A stretch of DNA of 64,000 nt from Phycisphaerae bacterium. GTDB taxonomy: Bacteria; Planctomycetota; Phycisphaerae; Phycisphaerales; UBA1924. The DNA is taken from positions 1 to 64,000 of the forward strand of contig BJHL01000009.1 in assembly GCA_014192545.1 (NCBI GenBank). Direction: 5' to 3'. Positions 51,052 through 60,460 of the stretch are shown here, piece after piece; the stretch's first letter is position 1; every line of letters starts with the position of its first letter. The position numbers and the translations under genes are program-made. Below the pieces are notes generated by a model, which saw nothing but the letters and a program-made list of their open reading frames with translations, had not been told where the DNA came from and did not search any database.

Positions 51052-51732
51052 TTACGTGCCAGTTCGTTTACTACCGGGCACTTCGATCAGCGGTGCGCCC
51101 AGCACATCCACGCGATATCGCATGAATGACGGAGACTGCAAGCCTGTGACGGCTTCCCAGAATGGCTCGCCATGGCCGTCGTCGTACCACGAGCAACACT
51201 GGCCTGTGGTGTCTTCGGCGTACATGTCGAGCATGGAGGAGCCCACGAGCACTGCGCGGTGCAATAGCAGGGCATCGTCGCTGACGAACTCGGCTTCAGC
51301 CGCGACACCGGCGAAGGCATCGAGCAGTTGGCCAAAGAGTTTGGCATCGTGCTTGAGCAGCACGTCGGCGTCGTGCCAGACGTAAAAGCGGTACTTGCTG
51401 TCGGCCCTGCCTCGGAAGTGGGCACGTTCGCGCAGCAGACTCACGACCCCGTGGGGGCCGTGAACGCGGCGTTCGAGCAACGGGCCAGGGATGGCCCGCT
51501 CGAGCTGATAACAGAAAGAGTCAAGATCCGTGATGAACTTGCCGTACAGGACGATCACCTCGGCGTCCTTGAGACCGCCAAGGAATTGGCTGAGCGACAC
51601 GGCAAACTGCGTGCGCCGGGCAGCGAATTCGCTCCACGCGACGAGATGCGACTCGTCGAGTAGCTGCGTGACATCGGCCTGCCAATCGGAGACCAGCAGC
51701 GGGACGTCTGGGTTTCGGGGTAACACACTCAT
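51052..51732 (-). CDS. Hypothetical protein
   Basis: 226 residues, with no signal peptide or membrane segment. Segments such as AEVIVLYGKFITDLDSFCYQ, YRFYVWHDADVLLKHDAKLF and GQCCSWYDDGHGEPFWEAV look like a folded alpha/beta domain. I do not recognise the family. Two cysteines are adjacent (CC, about residue 183). A 7-bp hairpin lies just upstream of the start. It converges on the permease gene. Confidence 0.6.
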   Translation of the reverse strand: MSVLPRNPDVPLLVSDWQADVTQLLDESHLVAWSEFAARRTQFAVSLSQFLGGLKDAEVIVLYGKFITDLDSFCYQLERAIPGPLLERRVHGPHGVVSLLRERAHFRGRADSKYRFYVWHDADVLLKHDAKLFGQLLDAFAGVAAEAEFVSDDALLLHRAVLVGSSMLDMYAEDTTGQCCSWYDDGHGEPFWEAVTGLQSPSFMRYRVDVLGAPLIEVPGSKRTGT

Positions 51733-52301
51733 GAAAAGTCACGCGCGGAGAAACCGCGCGGCCACACACACACGTCGCATACGAGCAGCCGAACCCTTGC
51801 GAAACCCTTCGCTCTTCGTCATCCATGACACCTTCCAAAGCCACACACTTCAGAAGGCAGGGGTTCTTGATTGACCGCATCGACGTGCAGAGTGTGCGCC
51901 AACTTACAGCAGATGCCACCTATTTTGCCGGTTTAGTTGGAACCTTGCGCACAAATGGTGCTTTTTCCCATGACTTACGGGACTATCGACAGGTTTTTCG
52001 AGTGAAAATTCATGATTCCGGACGGACCCGAAACGGGTGCTTGATAATGCCTGTAGGCTTTTTTCCCGCATGTCCGCCAAACAAACGACCGTCAGTTCTT
52101 CGTACACTGCATCTCCAGGGGCACCAACCGACTTGCGCAACGCGCTTGTGGAGGAATGGCGGCCGCCGGGCGTGTCGCCGCTGTACATACTTAGTCTGAT
52201 GGTCGTCGCTGGATTGGTGCTGCTACTGGCGTGGGCGCAACTGGTGGCTGAACCGGACCTTCGCGGAGCCTCAGTTCCTGCGTCGGCATGGGATTTGTGG
52301 G
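51733..52301. other. Intergenic region with a small possible membrane ORF
   Basis: About 570 bp with a hairpin CGCGCGG-AGAAA-CCGCGCG at 51742-51760, 10 bp before the start of the minus-strand gene, and a short CA run at 51764-51773. Apart from the candidate at 52070, no open frame looks protein-like. Confidence 0.4.
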
Positions 52302-52339
52302 CTAGCGCGTTGCGGTGTAGTTGGCGGCTTCTTTGGTGA
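52070..52339 (+). CDS. Possible small single-span membrane protein
   Basis: The ATG at 52070 opens an 89-residue frame: MSAKQTTVSSSYTASPGAPT, a charged stretch, then one convincing helix (YILSLMVVAGLVLLLAWAQL). From codon 64 on it runs through the palindromic repeat at 52253-52285 and overlaps the convergent guaB gene by 38 bp, so the tail may be accidental. No family was recognised. Confidence 0.35.
   Translation: MSAKQTTVSSSYTASPGAPTDLRNALVEEWRPPGVSPLYILSLMVVAGLVLLLAWAQLVAEPDLRGASVPASAWDLWASALRCSWRLLW
52253..52285. repeat. Diverged copy of the CCGGACCTTCGC repeat
   Basis: CCGGACCTTCGCGGAGCCTC followed by AGTTCCTGCGTCGG; compare 15901-15940. The right arm has lost its pairing. Confidence 0.5.
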
Positions 52340-53879
52340 TGAGAATGTCGTGGGGATGATTCTCGACGACCGTCGCGGAACTGACCTTCACCATGCGGGC
52401 GTCGCGTTGCAACTCGGCGATTGATTTGCAACCCACGTAACCCATCGCACTGCGGAGGCCGCCCACCATTTGATACACGCTTTCGGCGAGTGTGCCGCGA
52501 TGGGCGACGAGGCCTTCGACACCTTCGGGCACGAACTTTTGCGTCGCTTTGCCGCTTGCATCAACCTTGTCAGCTTGGCGGTAACGATCGGCACTGCCAG
52601 CGTTCATCGCGCCTTCGCTGCCCATGCCGCGGTAGCTTTTGTAGCGCCGACCGTGATGAATAACGGCTTCGCCTGGGCTTTCGTCAAGACCTGCGAAGAG
52701 CGAGCCCATCATCACGCAGCTTGCACCGGCGGCGATAGCCTTGGGAATATCGCCACTATGGCGAATGCCACCGTCGGCGATGACGGGCGCGTCGCTGCCG
52801 ATAGCTGCGAGGCCATCGACTGCGTTCATGATCGCAGTGATCTGCGGCACGCCCACGCCTGTGACGACGCGTGTGGTGCAGATGCTGCCAGGACCTATGC
52901 CGACTTTCACAGCGTCGGCACCGGCGTTCACGAGGTCTTGCGCGGCTTCGCCTGTTGCGATGTTTCCGGCGATGAGTTGCACGCCCGACTTGTTGAAGTT
53001 TGCGTCGCTGCGGAGTTCCTTCACAGTTCGCAGTACATTCTCGCTGTGGCCGTGCGCGGTATCGACGACGATGACATCAACATCAGCCGCGAGCAGGGCC
53101 GCGACGCGATCGAACTGTCCGACGCCGACTGCTGCGCCGCAGCGAAGCCGGCCGCGACCGTCGCGACATGCCCGCGGGAATTGGCTCTGGCGATCAACAT
53201 CGCGAATGGTGATAAGACCCATGAGGCGATACTGGTCGTCAACGAGAATGAGCTTTTCGACCTTGTTGCGATTGAGAATGAGCTCGGCTTGATCAAGGGT
53301 GGTGCCGGCGGGCGCGGTGACGAGTCCATCTTTGCTCATGACATCGCGCACGACGCGTGAGTTGTCTTCAACGAACTTGAGGTCGCGCCGGGTGATGATG
53401 CCTAGTACTTTGCCCTTGCCACGAAGGTTGGTGGTGCCATCTTCGGTGACGGGAAAACCACTGACGTTGTGTTGACGCATCAACTCGCGAGCGCGTTGCA
53501 CGGTGTCGCTGGGGCCGAGCGTGATTGGGTCGACGATGATGCCGTTTGCGGAACGTTTGACCTTCGCGACTTCGCGAGCTTGTGCCTCGATGGAGAGATT
53601 CTTGTGAATGATGCCGATGCCGCCTTCTTGCGCGAGCGCAATTGCGAGCGCGCTTTCGGTGACGGTGTCCATCGGTGCAGAAAGCACAGGGATGTTGAGC
53701 CGAATGGCGCGCGTGAGCTGCGTGCTCGTGTCGGCCTCGGCGGGCATGACGCCGCTGCGGCGGGGGAGCAGCAAAACGTCGTCGAACGTGATGCCGTCGG
53801 CCACGATCTTGCTGAACGCAGAACCAGACCGGGTGTTGATTTGTGAGGGGGCGTGAACGGGAATCGTTTGCGTCGCCAT
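52302..53879 (-). CDS. guaB: Inosine-5'-monophosphate dehydrogenase
   Basis: The 525-residue enzyme oxidises IMP to XMP with NAD+, the first committed step to GMP. The N-terminus [15 protein letters not shown] and [13 protein letters not shown] equivalent ([15 protein letters not shown]) are clear. Two CBS motifs occupy about residues 110-225. The catalytic loop [13 protein letters not shown] carries the active-site Cys. The flap arginine region (SADRYRQ) and [10 protein letters not shown] follow. It is a full-length, ordinary member, slightly extended at the N-terminus (25 residues). Start ATG at 53879. Confidence 0.97.
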   Translation of the reverse strand: MATQTIPVHAPSQINTRSGSAFSKIVADGITFDDVLLLPRRSGVMPAEADTSTQLTRAIRLNIPVLSAPMDTVTESALAIALAQEGGIGIIHKNLSIEAQAREVAKVKRSANGIIVDPITLGPSDTVQRARELMRQHNVSGFPVTEDGTTNLRGKGKVLGIITRRDLKFVEDNSRVVRDVMSKDGLVTAPAGTTLDQAELILNRNKVEKLILVDDQYRLMGLITIRDVDRQSQFPRACRDGRGRLRCGAAVGVGQFDRVAALLAADVDVIVVDTAHGHSENVLRTVKELRSDANFNKSGVQLIAGNIATGEAAQDLVNAGADAVKVGIGPGSICTTRVVTGVGVPQITAIMNAVDGLAAIGSDAPVIADGGIRHSGDIPKAIAAGASCVMMGSLFAGLDESPGEAVIHHGRRYKSYRGMGSEGAMNAGSADRYRQADKVDASGKATQKFVPEGVEGLVAHRGTLAESVYQMVGGLRSAMGYVGCKSIAELQRDARMVKVSSATVVENHPHDILITKEAANYTATR

Positions 53880-54004
53880 GGGATAGCGTTTGATGGCTGA
53901 TGCGAAACGTCAAGCCCGGCGAGCGCGCGAAGTGATGAATTTGCAGTTTGCTTGCGCAGATTGTGGTTACCACGGCTCGTCCGACTGCATTCAATAGATC
54001 GAAG

Positions 54005-56188
54005 ATGACCGCCAACCCCTCCACCGCTGCTGCTTTGACGCCCGCATTCCCTGACGCAACCCTTCCAGGTGCAGCGATTGTGCCGGGCGGCGCGAGATCA
54101 CGGGACGAGTGGTTTCTCACCAACGGCTTGGGCGGGTTCGCGAGTGGCACTGCGGGCGGCGTGCCTGAGCGGCGGTATCACGGGTGGTTCATTCCTGCGA
54201 TGAGTCCCCCGGTTGGTCGCATGACGGCGGTGCAGGCATGTGCGGAGTGGATTGTGGTGCGCGAGGCTGCGAAGGGGAGTCAGCCTGGCAAAGTGGTGCG
54301 GCATGATCTGTCGAGTTTTCGATATGCGACGGGCATGCTGAGTCCCAGCGGGGCGAACTCGCTTGTTTCGTTTCGCAAGTCTGCAACCAGCGCTGCGTGG
54401 ACGTATGACTTTGCGGGCATGCGCGTGACGCGTGAGCTGTTTCTGACTCGGCATCGCAATGCGGCGAGTGTGCGATATAGCGTGAGCGGTGAGGTGCCGG
54501 CAAACGCGATTTTGGAAGTGCGGCCGCTGCTGGCGATGCGTGATTTTCATGATCTGGTGACGCAGCAAGCAACGCAGCGATATGAAGCAAGCACGAGCGG
54601 CGCGAGTTTGCGCGTGGTGACGAAGGGGCTATCGCTCACGATCATGCCGGTGCAGCGCGAAGCGAACTTTGCTCGCGATGATGAGTGGTGGGCGAACTTC
54701 TTTTATGTACGTGAGCAAGAACGCGGGCAGGACGCGACGGAGAATTTGTTTAGTCCGGGTGTTTTCATTCTGCCGCTGCGGCAGAGCAGTGGCACTGCGA
54801 CGCAGTTGTTTGAATTGCAGATGTTCGCGGGTGAGCCTTCGCCAGCGATCTTTGAAACAACTGCGTTGCAACGCGCGGAAGAGAAGCGTCTGCAAGACCT
54901 CGCAATCGCGGCGGAAAGTCGCGTGAAGCATGCTGATGCGAAGACACGCCAGGCTATCGCGGTGCTCGCGGCGGCAACTGATCAGTTTGTGGTGCGCCGT
55001 GCAGCGAATGCGATGGACAGCACGGGCGTGCCGGCGCTGACGAGCATTATCGCCGGCTATCCGTGGTTTAGCGATTGGGGCCGGGATACGTGCATCAGTT
55101 TGCCGGGCTTGCTGCTTTCGACGGGTCGCTTCGCTGAAGCACTTGCGAGTTTGCGCGCGTTCGCGAACTTGCGCCGGCGCGGGCTGATTCCCAACTGCTT
55201 CGACAATGGCTCGGGCACGCCTGAGTACAACACGGTTGATGCGTCGCTGTGGTTCATCGTTGCGTGCTGCCGATATCTCGAAGCCAGCGGCGATCGCGAC
55301 GGCTTCAACACGCATCTGCGGCAAGCATGTCTTGACATTGTGGATGCGTATCGCACGGGGACTGATTTTGGGATTCGCATGGACGAACGCGATGGGCTGA
55401 TCATTGCGGGGAACGCGACAACGCAACTTACTTGGATGGATGCCAAGCGCGATGGCGTAGTTTTCACGCCGAGATTTGGCAAACCGGTTGAGATAGCTGC
55501 GTTGTGGTACGCTGGACTGATGATGCTGGAAACAGCGATGGAAAAGGAGAATCCGAAGACTGCTCGCGAACTTGCACAACTTGCGAGCAAGACGGCGAAG
55601 GGGTTTGAACAGTTCTGGGATGCGAAGCGTTCGTGTCTGTTTGATTGTTTGATTGCGGGTGCGGGCAATGCCAAAGAAAGCAACATGAGTTGGATAGGCA
55701 GCGTTGAGATGCGGCCCAACCAGTTGTTTGCGGTGTGCCTGCCGCACTCGCCGTTGTCGCGCGAGCAGCAACGCGGCGTTGTCTCGGCATGCGAACGTGA
55801 TTTGCTGACCCCTTTTGGTTTGCGAACGCTGGCGCAAGGCAGCCTGAAGTATCGTCCGCGATTTGAGGGGCCGCTTTTTGATCGTGACGCTGCGTATCAC
55901 AACGGCACGGTGTGGCCCTGGCTGCTTGGGCCGTTTTGCGAGGCGTATGCGCGTGTCAATGACTTCAGCGAAGAAGCCAAGCAGCGGGTTCGCGCGATGT
56001 TGATGCCGCTGATCGATGAAACGCTTGCAGATGCTAAGTCGGCGCGGCCGGGTGTTGTGCTGCCTGTGCGGCAAGTTGCTGAGGTGTACGACGCGGATGA
56101 CGGCGCGACGCAGCGTCGGCCAGATGGCTGCATGGCGCAGGCGTGGAGTGCGGCTGAGTTACTCCGCGTTTTGCAGATGGTTTCGTGA
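54005..56188 (+). CDS. Amylo-alpha-1,6-glucosidase (glycogen debranching enzyme type)
   Basis: About 727 residues from the ATG at 54005. The N-terminal domain begins with the family hallmark DEWFLTNGLGGFASGTAGG then RRYHGWFIP. The C-terminal (alpha/alpha)6 domain has PWFSDWGRDTCISLPGLLLS, IPNCFDNGSGTPEYNTVDAS, and YHNGTVWPWLLGPFCEAY, which carry the likely catalytic acids of GH133-type debranching enzymes. It would remove alpha-1,6 branch glucose from glycogen. It is divergent from guaB and followed 25 bp later by an aminotransferase gene. Confidence 0.9.
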   Translation: MTANPSTAAALTPAFPDATLPGAAIVPGGARSRDEWFLTNGLGGFASGTAGGVPERRYHGWFIPAMSPPVGRMTAVQACAEWIVVREAAKGSQPGKVVRHDLSSFRYATGMLSPSGANSLVSFRKSATSAAWTYDFAGMRVTRELFLTRHRNAASVRYSVSGEVPANAILEVRPLLAMRDFHDLVTQQATQRYEASTSGASLRVVTKGLSLTIMPVQREANFARDDEWWANFFYVREQERGQDATENLFSPGVFILPLRQSSGTATQLFELQMFAGEPSPAIFETTALQRAEEKRLQDLAIAAESRVKHADAKTRQAIAVLAAATDQFVVRRAANAMDSTGVPALTSIIAGYPWFSDWGRDTCISLPGLLLSTGRFAEALASLRAFANLRRRGLIPNCFDNGSGTPEYNTVDASLWFIVACCRYLEASGDRDGFNTHLRQACLDIVDAYRTGTDFGIRMDERDGLIIAGNATTQLTWMDAKRDGVVFTPRFGKPVEIAALWYAGLMMLETAMEKENPKTARELAQLASKTAKGFEQFWDAKRSCLFDCLIAGAGNAKESNMSWIGSVEMRPNQLFAVCLPHSPLSREQQRGVVSACERDLLTPFGLRTLAQGSLKYRPRFEGPLFDRDAAYHNGTVWPWLLGPFCEAYARVNDFSEEAKQRVRAMLMPLIDETLADAKSARPGVVLPVRQVAEVYDADDGATQRRPDGCMAQAWSAAELLRVLQMVS

Positions 56189-56213
56189 CGATCGCTCGCG
56201 ACTATCCTCTCGC

Positions 56214-57425
56214 ATGGTCGCACAGCGTTTCGCATCGTTCGGCGAGTCAGTCTTCGCGAAGTTCACGCGGCTTGCCGTGCAGCACGGCGCGGTGAACTTG
56301 TCGCAAGGATTTCCTGATTTCGACGGCCCGCAGCTTGCCAAAGACGCGGCGATTGCAGCGATCAATGCGGGACACGCGCAGTACGCGCCGATGATTGGCG
56401 TGCCGCCGCTGACGAAGGCGATCGCGGAGCAATATGCGTCTCGCGGATTTGATGTCGGTCATGGCAAGGGCGTGATTGATCCCGTGCAGCATGTGACGGT
56501 GACGTGCGGCTGCAGCGAAGCGCTGCCTGCGACGCTCATGGGGCTGCTGAACGCCGGTGACGAAATCATTCTTTTTGAGCCGTATTTTGACTTTTACATT
56601 GCCGGAACGGTGATGGCGAATGCGACGCCGCGGTTTGTGTCGCTGCATGCACCCACGCGCGCCGGTGCGCCGTTTACATTTGACGAGAAACAACTTCGCG
56701 ATGCGTTCACGCCTCGCACCAAAGCGATTTTGCTCAACACGCCGCATAATCCGACGGGCAAGGTGTACACTCGCGACGAGCTTGAGTTGATCGCTTCGCT
56801 GTGCATCAAGCACAACGTTGTGTGTATCAGCGATGATGTCTACGAGCATCTCACGTACGACCCGGCGCTTCCGCATATTCCGATTTCCACGCTGCCTGGC
56901 ATGGCTGATCGCACAATCACATTGAGCAGTTTGGGCAAGACGTTTTGTTTGACTGGCTGGAAGGTTGGCTGGTCACTCGCGCCCGCGCCGCTGTCTGCGT
57001 GCGTGCGTGCTGCGCACCAGTTTATAACTTTCAGCGGCCCCACGCCTTTGCAACACGGTGCGGCAGCGATCATTCACGACATGACGCACAAGCCCAGTGC
57101 GTTTGTGGCACAGATTCGCTCGCTTTATGCGAGCAATCGCGACAAACTTGCTGCGGCGCTTATGAGTGTTGGACTGACGCCCCATCGCAGTGATTCGACG
57201 TACTTTCTCATGGCGGATCACAGCGAAGTGAGCAGGCGACTTGGGCTTGATGACGATGTCGCGTTTTGCGAGTATCTCACGCGCGAGGTTGGTGTTGCGT
57301 CGATTCCGCCGACTGTGTTTTACGACACCAAATCGCTCGGCAAGCCGCTCGTGCGGTTTGCGTATTGCAAGAAGGAAGCGACGATTGACGAAGCGATCAA
57401 GCGGCTGGGTGCGTTGAAGAAGTGA
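56214..57425 (+). CDS. Class I/II PLP aminotransferase (methionine/kynurenine aminotransferase type)
   Basis: 403 residues from the ATG at 56214. The sequence follows the fold-type I aminotransferases related to YbdL and kynurenine/cysteine-conjugate lyases: VNLSQGFPDFDGP, YAPMIGVPPLTKAIAEQYAS, LLNTPHNPTGKVYTRDELEL, ISDDVYEHLTYD and the PLP lysine in LSSLGKTFCLTGWKVGW, with the arginine in LVRFAYCKK. The substrates are probably Met, Gln or aromatic amino acids, to judge from the family. It may be cotranscribed with the debranching gene upstream and the GNAT downstream. Confidence 0.9.
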   Translation: MVAQRFASFGESVFAKFTRLAVQHGAVNLSQGFPDFDGPQLAKDAAIAAINAGHAQYAPMIGVPPLTKAIAEQYASRGFDVGHGKGVIDPVQHVTVTCGCSEALPATLMGLLNAGDEIILFEPYFDFYIAGTVMANATPRFVSLHAPTRAGAPFTFDEKQLRDAFTPRTKAILLNTPHNPTGKVYTRDELELIASLCIKHNVVCISDDVYEHLTYDPALPHIPISTLPGMADRTITLSSLGKTFCLTGWKVGWSLAPAPLSACVRAAHQFITFSGPTPLQHGAAAIIHDMTHKPSAFVAQIRSLYASNRDKLAAALMSVGLTPHRSDSTYFLMADHSEVSRRLGLDDDVAFCEYLTREVGVASIPPTVFYDTKSLGKPLVRFAYCKKEATIDEAIKRLGALKK

Positions 57426-57452
57426 CGGAGTGACGGAGTAGCGGAAGAAGGC
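57426..57452. repeat. Tandem repeat, gtgacgga type
   Basis: gacggagtgacggagtagcgg followed by AAGAAGGCA, in the 35-bp gap between the aminotransferase and GNAT genes. It also supplies the AAGG near the GNAT start. Confidence 0.55.
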
Positions 57453-57460
57453 AAGCCACG

Positions 57461-57904
57461 ATGAAGATTCAGCAAGCAACCATCGCGGATGTCAACAGCT
57501 TGGCAACGCTCTTTGATGGGTATCGGCAGTTTTATGGCAAGTCCAGCGAGCCGGAGCGGTGCGCCTTTTTTCTGCATGAGCGACTTTTTCGCGGCGAAAG
57601 CATCGTGTTCTTTGCGAGCATCAATAACACGCCAGCTGGGTTTACGCAGCTTTATCCGCAGTTTTCCAGCGTGAATACCGGACGCGTGTGGCACCTCAAC
57701 GACCTATTCGTCGCACCGGCACATCGCCGGCATGGCGTGGGGAAGGCTCTGATGCTGCATGCGATTGCGTTTGCGAAGCAGGACGGTGCATTGCGATTGA
57801 CGCTCGAAACGCACGTAGGTAACGCGAGTGCTCGTGCGCTCTATGAGAGTTTGGGGATGACGCTGGGGACGGAATTTGTGAAGTATGCGATCAAGTTTGA
57901 GTAG
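57461..57904 (+). CDS. GNAT family N-acetyltransferase
   Basis: The 147-residue protein is a single GNAT domain: MKIQQATIADVNSLATLFDG, VWHLNDLFVAPAHRRHGVGK, where RRHGVGKAL is the acetyl-CoA pyrophosphate loop, and ETHVGNASARALYESLGM near the end. It acetylates an unidentified amine. It follows the aminotransferase closely and precedes a small membrane protein gene by 2 bp, so the three are probably one transcript. Confidence 0.9.
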   Translation: MKIQQATIADVNSLATLFDGYRQFYGKSSEPERCAFFLHERLFRGESIVFFASINNTPAGFTQLYPQFSSVNTGRVWHLNDLFVAPAHRRHGVGKALMLHAIAFAKQDGALRLTLETHVGNASARALYESLGMTLGTEFVKYAIKFE

Positions 57905-57906
57905 CA

Positions 57907-58338
57907 ATGAGCCTCGTGCGATTCCATCTTGCGACAACGCTCAACCGCGCGCGACCGCTCTGGGCTTTGGTTGTGTTTCTTACGTTTCACGCTGCGCTCA
58001 TTTGGGTCTTGCTGACGTATGTGGGATGGATGGCTTTGCTGACACTCATTGTGACGGTCCCGTTTGTGGGCGGGCTGAGCGAGGTAGCCGTGCGACGGTT
58101 GGTTGAGAGGCTCATGAGTCCCTCGGGGCGATTGTGGCACGATGTCGCGGCCAGCGATGCGTACGACGCAACGGCGTTCCAACGCATACCGAGTAATGAC
58201 GAGCAAGATGCTGTGCTGTTTGACTCGTTTCTGGAGGCAGCGACGCGGTATGGGTCCGCTAGAGTCCGCAAGACGGCTCTGCAAACACTGCGAGCACGCG
58301 GGCATCAGTCAACAATCGCCATCAAAAAACCGTCATAG
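57907..58338 (+). CDS. Hypothetical two-helix membrane protein
   Basis: 143 residues. Two adjacent hydrophobic segments (PLWALVVFLTFHAALIWVLL and MALLTLIVTVPFVGGLSEV) near the N-terminus are followed by a polar cytoplasmic domain rich in Arg, Asp and Ala (VRRLVERLMSPSGRLWHDVA). No family was recognised. The ATG comes 2 bp after the GNAT stop. The 3' end overlaps the convergent O-methyltransferase gene by 34 bp. Confidence 0.6.
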   Translation: MSLVRFHLATTLNRARPLWALVVFLTFHAALIWVLLTYVGWMALLTLIVTVPFVGGLSEVAVRRLVERLMSPSGRLWHDVAASDAYDATAFQRIPSNDEQDAVLFDSFLEAATRYGSARVRKTALQTLRARGHQSTIAIKKPS

Positions 58339-58979
58339 CCCTTGGCTCCAACCGTCTGTAGTGCGGTTGCGGTCACGCCCCGAGTTTCGTGAATCAATTG
58401 CATCATGTCGCGCGTGCCACGAACGCGTGCGTCGGTCGATGCGTCGTCGGCAACCTCGCCCTCGCGAACGACATTGTCTACAACGATCACGCCGCCAGCT
58501 CGCACGAGTTGCATCGCGAGCCGAAAGTAATGCGGATTACTCGGCTTGTCCGCATCGATAAAAACAAGATCAAAGCTCCGCGGCTCAGTGCTTGCAAGCC
58601 GCCGCAACTCATCAATCGCTGGTCCAACACGCACATGCACCCGCGATGAAACTCCGGCCATATCGAAATTCTTCTTTGCAACCGCTGCAAAAGCGGCGTT
58701 TAGTTCCAACGTGATAAGTTGTCCATTACTAGGCAAGGCTTTCGCGATCCACACGCCGCTGTAGCCGCCCAGCGTGCCGACTTCGATCACTCGCTTCGCA
58801 TTCATGGCACGAATGAGCAAGTGCACAAGCTTGCCTTGCGAAGCAGAGACCGCAATTGGCGGCAAGCCCGCATCGGCGTTGCGCTCGGGCATGTGACGAA
58901 GCACGTCATCTTCGCGAACGAGTTGTCGCTCGAAATAATCGTCGACGCGCTGCCATACCGGTTCGACATGTTCAGGCAT
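58305..58979 (-). CDS. Class I SAM-dependent O-methyltransferase (CCoAOMT-like)
   Basis: About 224 residues from the ATG at 58979; the open frame extends further upstream but the family starts here (MPEHVEPVWQRVDDYFERQL). Motif I VIEVGTLGGYSGVWIAKALP, LITLELNAAFAAVAKKNFD, the metal-binding aspartate in FDLVFIDADKPSNPHYFRLA and the VIVVDNVVREGEV segment match the cation-dependent caffeoyl-CoA/catechol O-methyltransferase group. The substrate is unknown. Confidence 0.9.
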   Translation of the reverse strand: MPEHVEPVWQRVDDYFERQLVREDDVLRHMPERNADAGLPPIAVSASQGKLVHLLIRAMNAKRVIEVGTLGGYSGVWIAKALPSNGQLITLELNAAFAAVAKKNFDMAGVSSRVHVRVGPAIDELRRLASTEPRSFDLVFIDADKPSNPHYFRLAMQLVRAGGVIVVDNVVREGEVADDASTDARVRGTRDMMQLIHETRGVTATALQTVGAKGYDGFLMAIVD

Positions 58980-59132
58980 GCGGAAGTGTAGCACACTGAA
59001 AATGCGAGCCGACGAACGATTCGCCGCGTGGATCGCTGCCTGATCAGAGTCGCCGACATCTATCGCCCCTTTCCTGCACGAGAGTCGATGGACTTGGACG
59101 ACGGCAGTATCGACCAGTTCCGTCGAATTGCA

Positions 59133-59160
59133 AACAACCCGCGACTGCTCGCGGGTTGTT
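59133..59160 (-). terminator. Strong hairpin downstream of the small basic protein gene
   Basis: AACAACCCGCGA and TCGCGGGTTGTT form a perfect 12-bp stem around a 4-nt loop. On the minus strand it is followed by TGCAATT, so U-richness is modest. It lies about 80 bp after the small basic protein stop. Confidence 0.6.
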
Positions 59161-59180
59161 GTGGAGACACTTGGTTGTTC

Positions 59181-59201
59181 GCACGGGCTGAAAGCCCGTG
59201 C
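59181..59201. repeat. Palindrome GCACGGGCT-GAA-AGCCCGTGC
   Basis: A perfect 9-bp stem followed by CATCGG, thus ending in CGTGCCATC, the same outer motif as the CGTGCCA palindrome families. It relates to GCGGGCT-TTG-AGCCCGC at 39340. Confidence 0.65.
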
Positions 59202-59241
59202 CATCGGTACAGATACCGCACTCGCCTAGCGTCAGCGGAAA

Positions 59242-59403
59242 TTAGCCCTTGCCGACCAGCGTCTTCGACAAGCCCAGGGCCTTGTCCTTCTTGGGGTCAA
59301 ACTTCTTGTCGGTGACGAGCTTGGTGATGCGCTCGGCGCGGGTCAGCACGCTGCGCTTGCCGGTCATGGTCATGGACATCTTCAGGCTGGGGTCGAGGCT
59401 CAT
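59242..59403 (-). CDS. Small basic protein (Planctomycetes/Verrucomicrobia/Chlamydiae type)
   Basis: A 53-residue protein, MSLDPSLKMSMTMTGKRSVL followed by TRAERITKLVTDKKFDPKKD and a tail ending LVGKG. It begins MSLDPSLK and contains the RSVLTRAERI core of the small basic protein family known from this superphylum (TIGR04137, as I recall it). The charge is strongly positive, suggesting RNA or ribosome binding, but the role is not established. AAAGGA lies 6 nt upstream of the ATG. It is a stand-alone gene with a strong hairpin downstream, consistent with high expression. Confidence 0.85.
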   Translation of the reverse strand: MSLDPSLKMSMTMTGKRSVLTRAERITKLVTDKKFDPKKDKALGLSKTLVGKG

Positions 59404-59468
59404 GGCGATTCCTTTACTGTCATCCGTCGCGAGTCACCTCGCCCCGGCGTGAAACGTGTACTCTGGCA

Positions 59469-60386
59469 TCAATCCAACTTATCCCAATACGCATCGGCAA
59501 AATCAGTCGGGCCCTTGGCTTGCTTCCAGGCCTTGCCGATTTCCCGCACGCGTTTGTCCAACTCGCCCTTGCGAGAGTCGTTGGCTCGCCACTCCTCGCT
59601 GGTGATGCCTTGCAGCAGCCAGACGCGGTAAAGCAACGGGCCTCGATTGTTGGCGCTTGACCCGCCACTATCAACCGGCATCGCAACCGCCGGGATGCCA
59701 TTGGCGTGGAGCAGCATGACGGCATAGCCGCCGTCGCGGCGCGAAAGGACACCTAACGTCATATAGTTGAGACCCCGCGTGCGGGTGTCGGTTGAGACCC
59801 AGCCTTGGGCGTCGTTGCTGGCGATCATTAACTCTTTGTCTGCCGGTGGGTTATCGAACGCTTCGGGGGCGATATTGGGGAACGTCACGCCGCCGATTTG
59901 CGTCGACTTGTTCGCCGCGTTGGGGCTGGCGTCGCCAGCCGCGTTGGATTTCGTTTGCGGCTTGGCTTTGGCGTTAGGCTCGGTCGGCTCCAGATTGCCC
60001 ATGGGCGAACCGCCCAAGCCCGGGCCGGCTTCGCGAATGGCGGGCGGGTCCTGCCGCATCACGCCGGCGAGTTCTTTTTCTTTTTTGGATGAGCCGACGC
60101 TGGTACCCAGGACGTAAGCGCCGAGGCAAACCAACAGGGCGATGAAGATGCCGATGAAGACGAGCGGCATGGGCACGCCGCGTTCGGACGTTGGGACGAG
60201 CGCACCGCGTGAGCTTTCGCGCAGCTTCTCGCCTTGCGGCTCGCGAATCACGGGCTTGATTTCGATGTTCGCCGCGTTCTCAGGCAACGTGGGAATCGGC
60301 GCGTTACCGGCAGGGCGAGCAGCATCGGCGGGTTTCTTCCCCGGAACAAGATCAAAAAGCGGCACAGTGCGCGGTCGTTTGGCCAT
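59469..60386 (-). CDS. Hypothetical single-span membrane protein
   Basis: About 305 residues from the ATG at 60386 (MAKRPRTVPLFDLVPGKKPA). A Pro/Ala-rich cytoplasmic part of about 70 residues leads to one membrane helix (PLVFIGIFIALLVCLGAYVLG). A linker with Asn/Ala/Lys-rich sequence and a C-terminal domain (RTRGLNYMTLGVLSRRDGGY ... LLYRVWLLQGITSEEW) of about 130 residues outside the membrane follow. That domain has a beta-rich character that could be SPOR-like, which I cannot confirm. Function unknown. Confidence 0.65.
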   Translation of the reverse strand: MAKRPRTVPLFDLVPGKKPADAARPAGNAPIPTLPENAANIEIKPVIREPQGEKLRESSRGALVPTSERGVPMPLVFIGIFIALLVCLGAYVLGTSVGSSKKEKELAGVMRQDPPAIREAGPGLGGSPMGNLEPTEPNAKAKPQTKSNAAGDASPNAANKSTQIGGVTFPNIAPEAFDNPPADKELMIASNDAQGWVSTDTRTRGLNYMTLGVLSRRDGGYAVMLLHANGIPAVAMPVDSGGSSANNRGPLLYRVWLLQGITSEEWRANDSRKGELDKRVREIGKAWKQAKGPTDFADAYWDKLD

Positions 60387-60460
60387 AGCGGTAAATCGTA
60401 CCGTGGGGAAAGCGGGCAAGCGACGGAAAACGGTTGGAATCGTGAGGGGCGAGAAAAGGG

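Noticed and set aside
51825-52199. A 124-codon frame between the orphan gene and guaB
   Set aside because: Random-looking composition rich in Arg, Thr and Pro with no start signal; a different frame at 52070 looks better.
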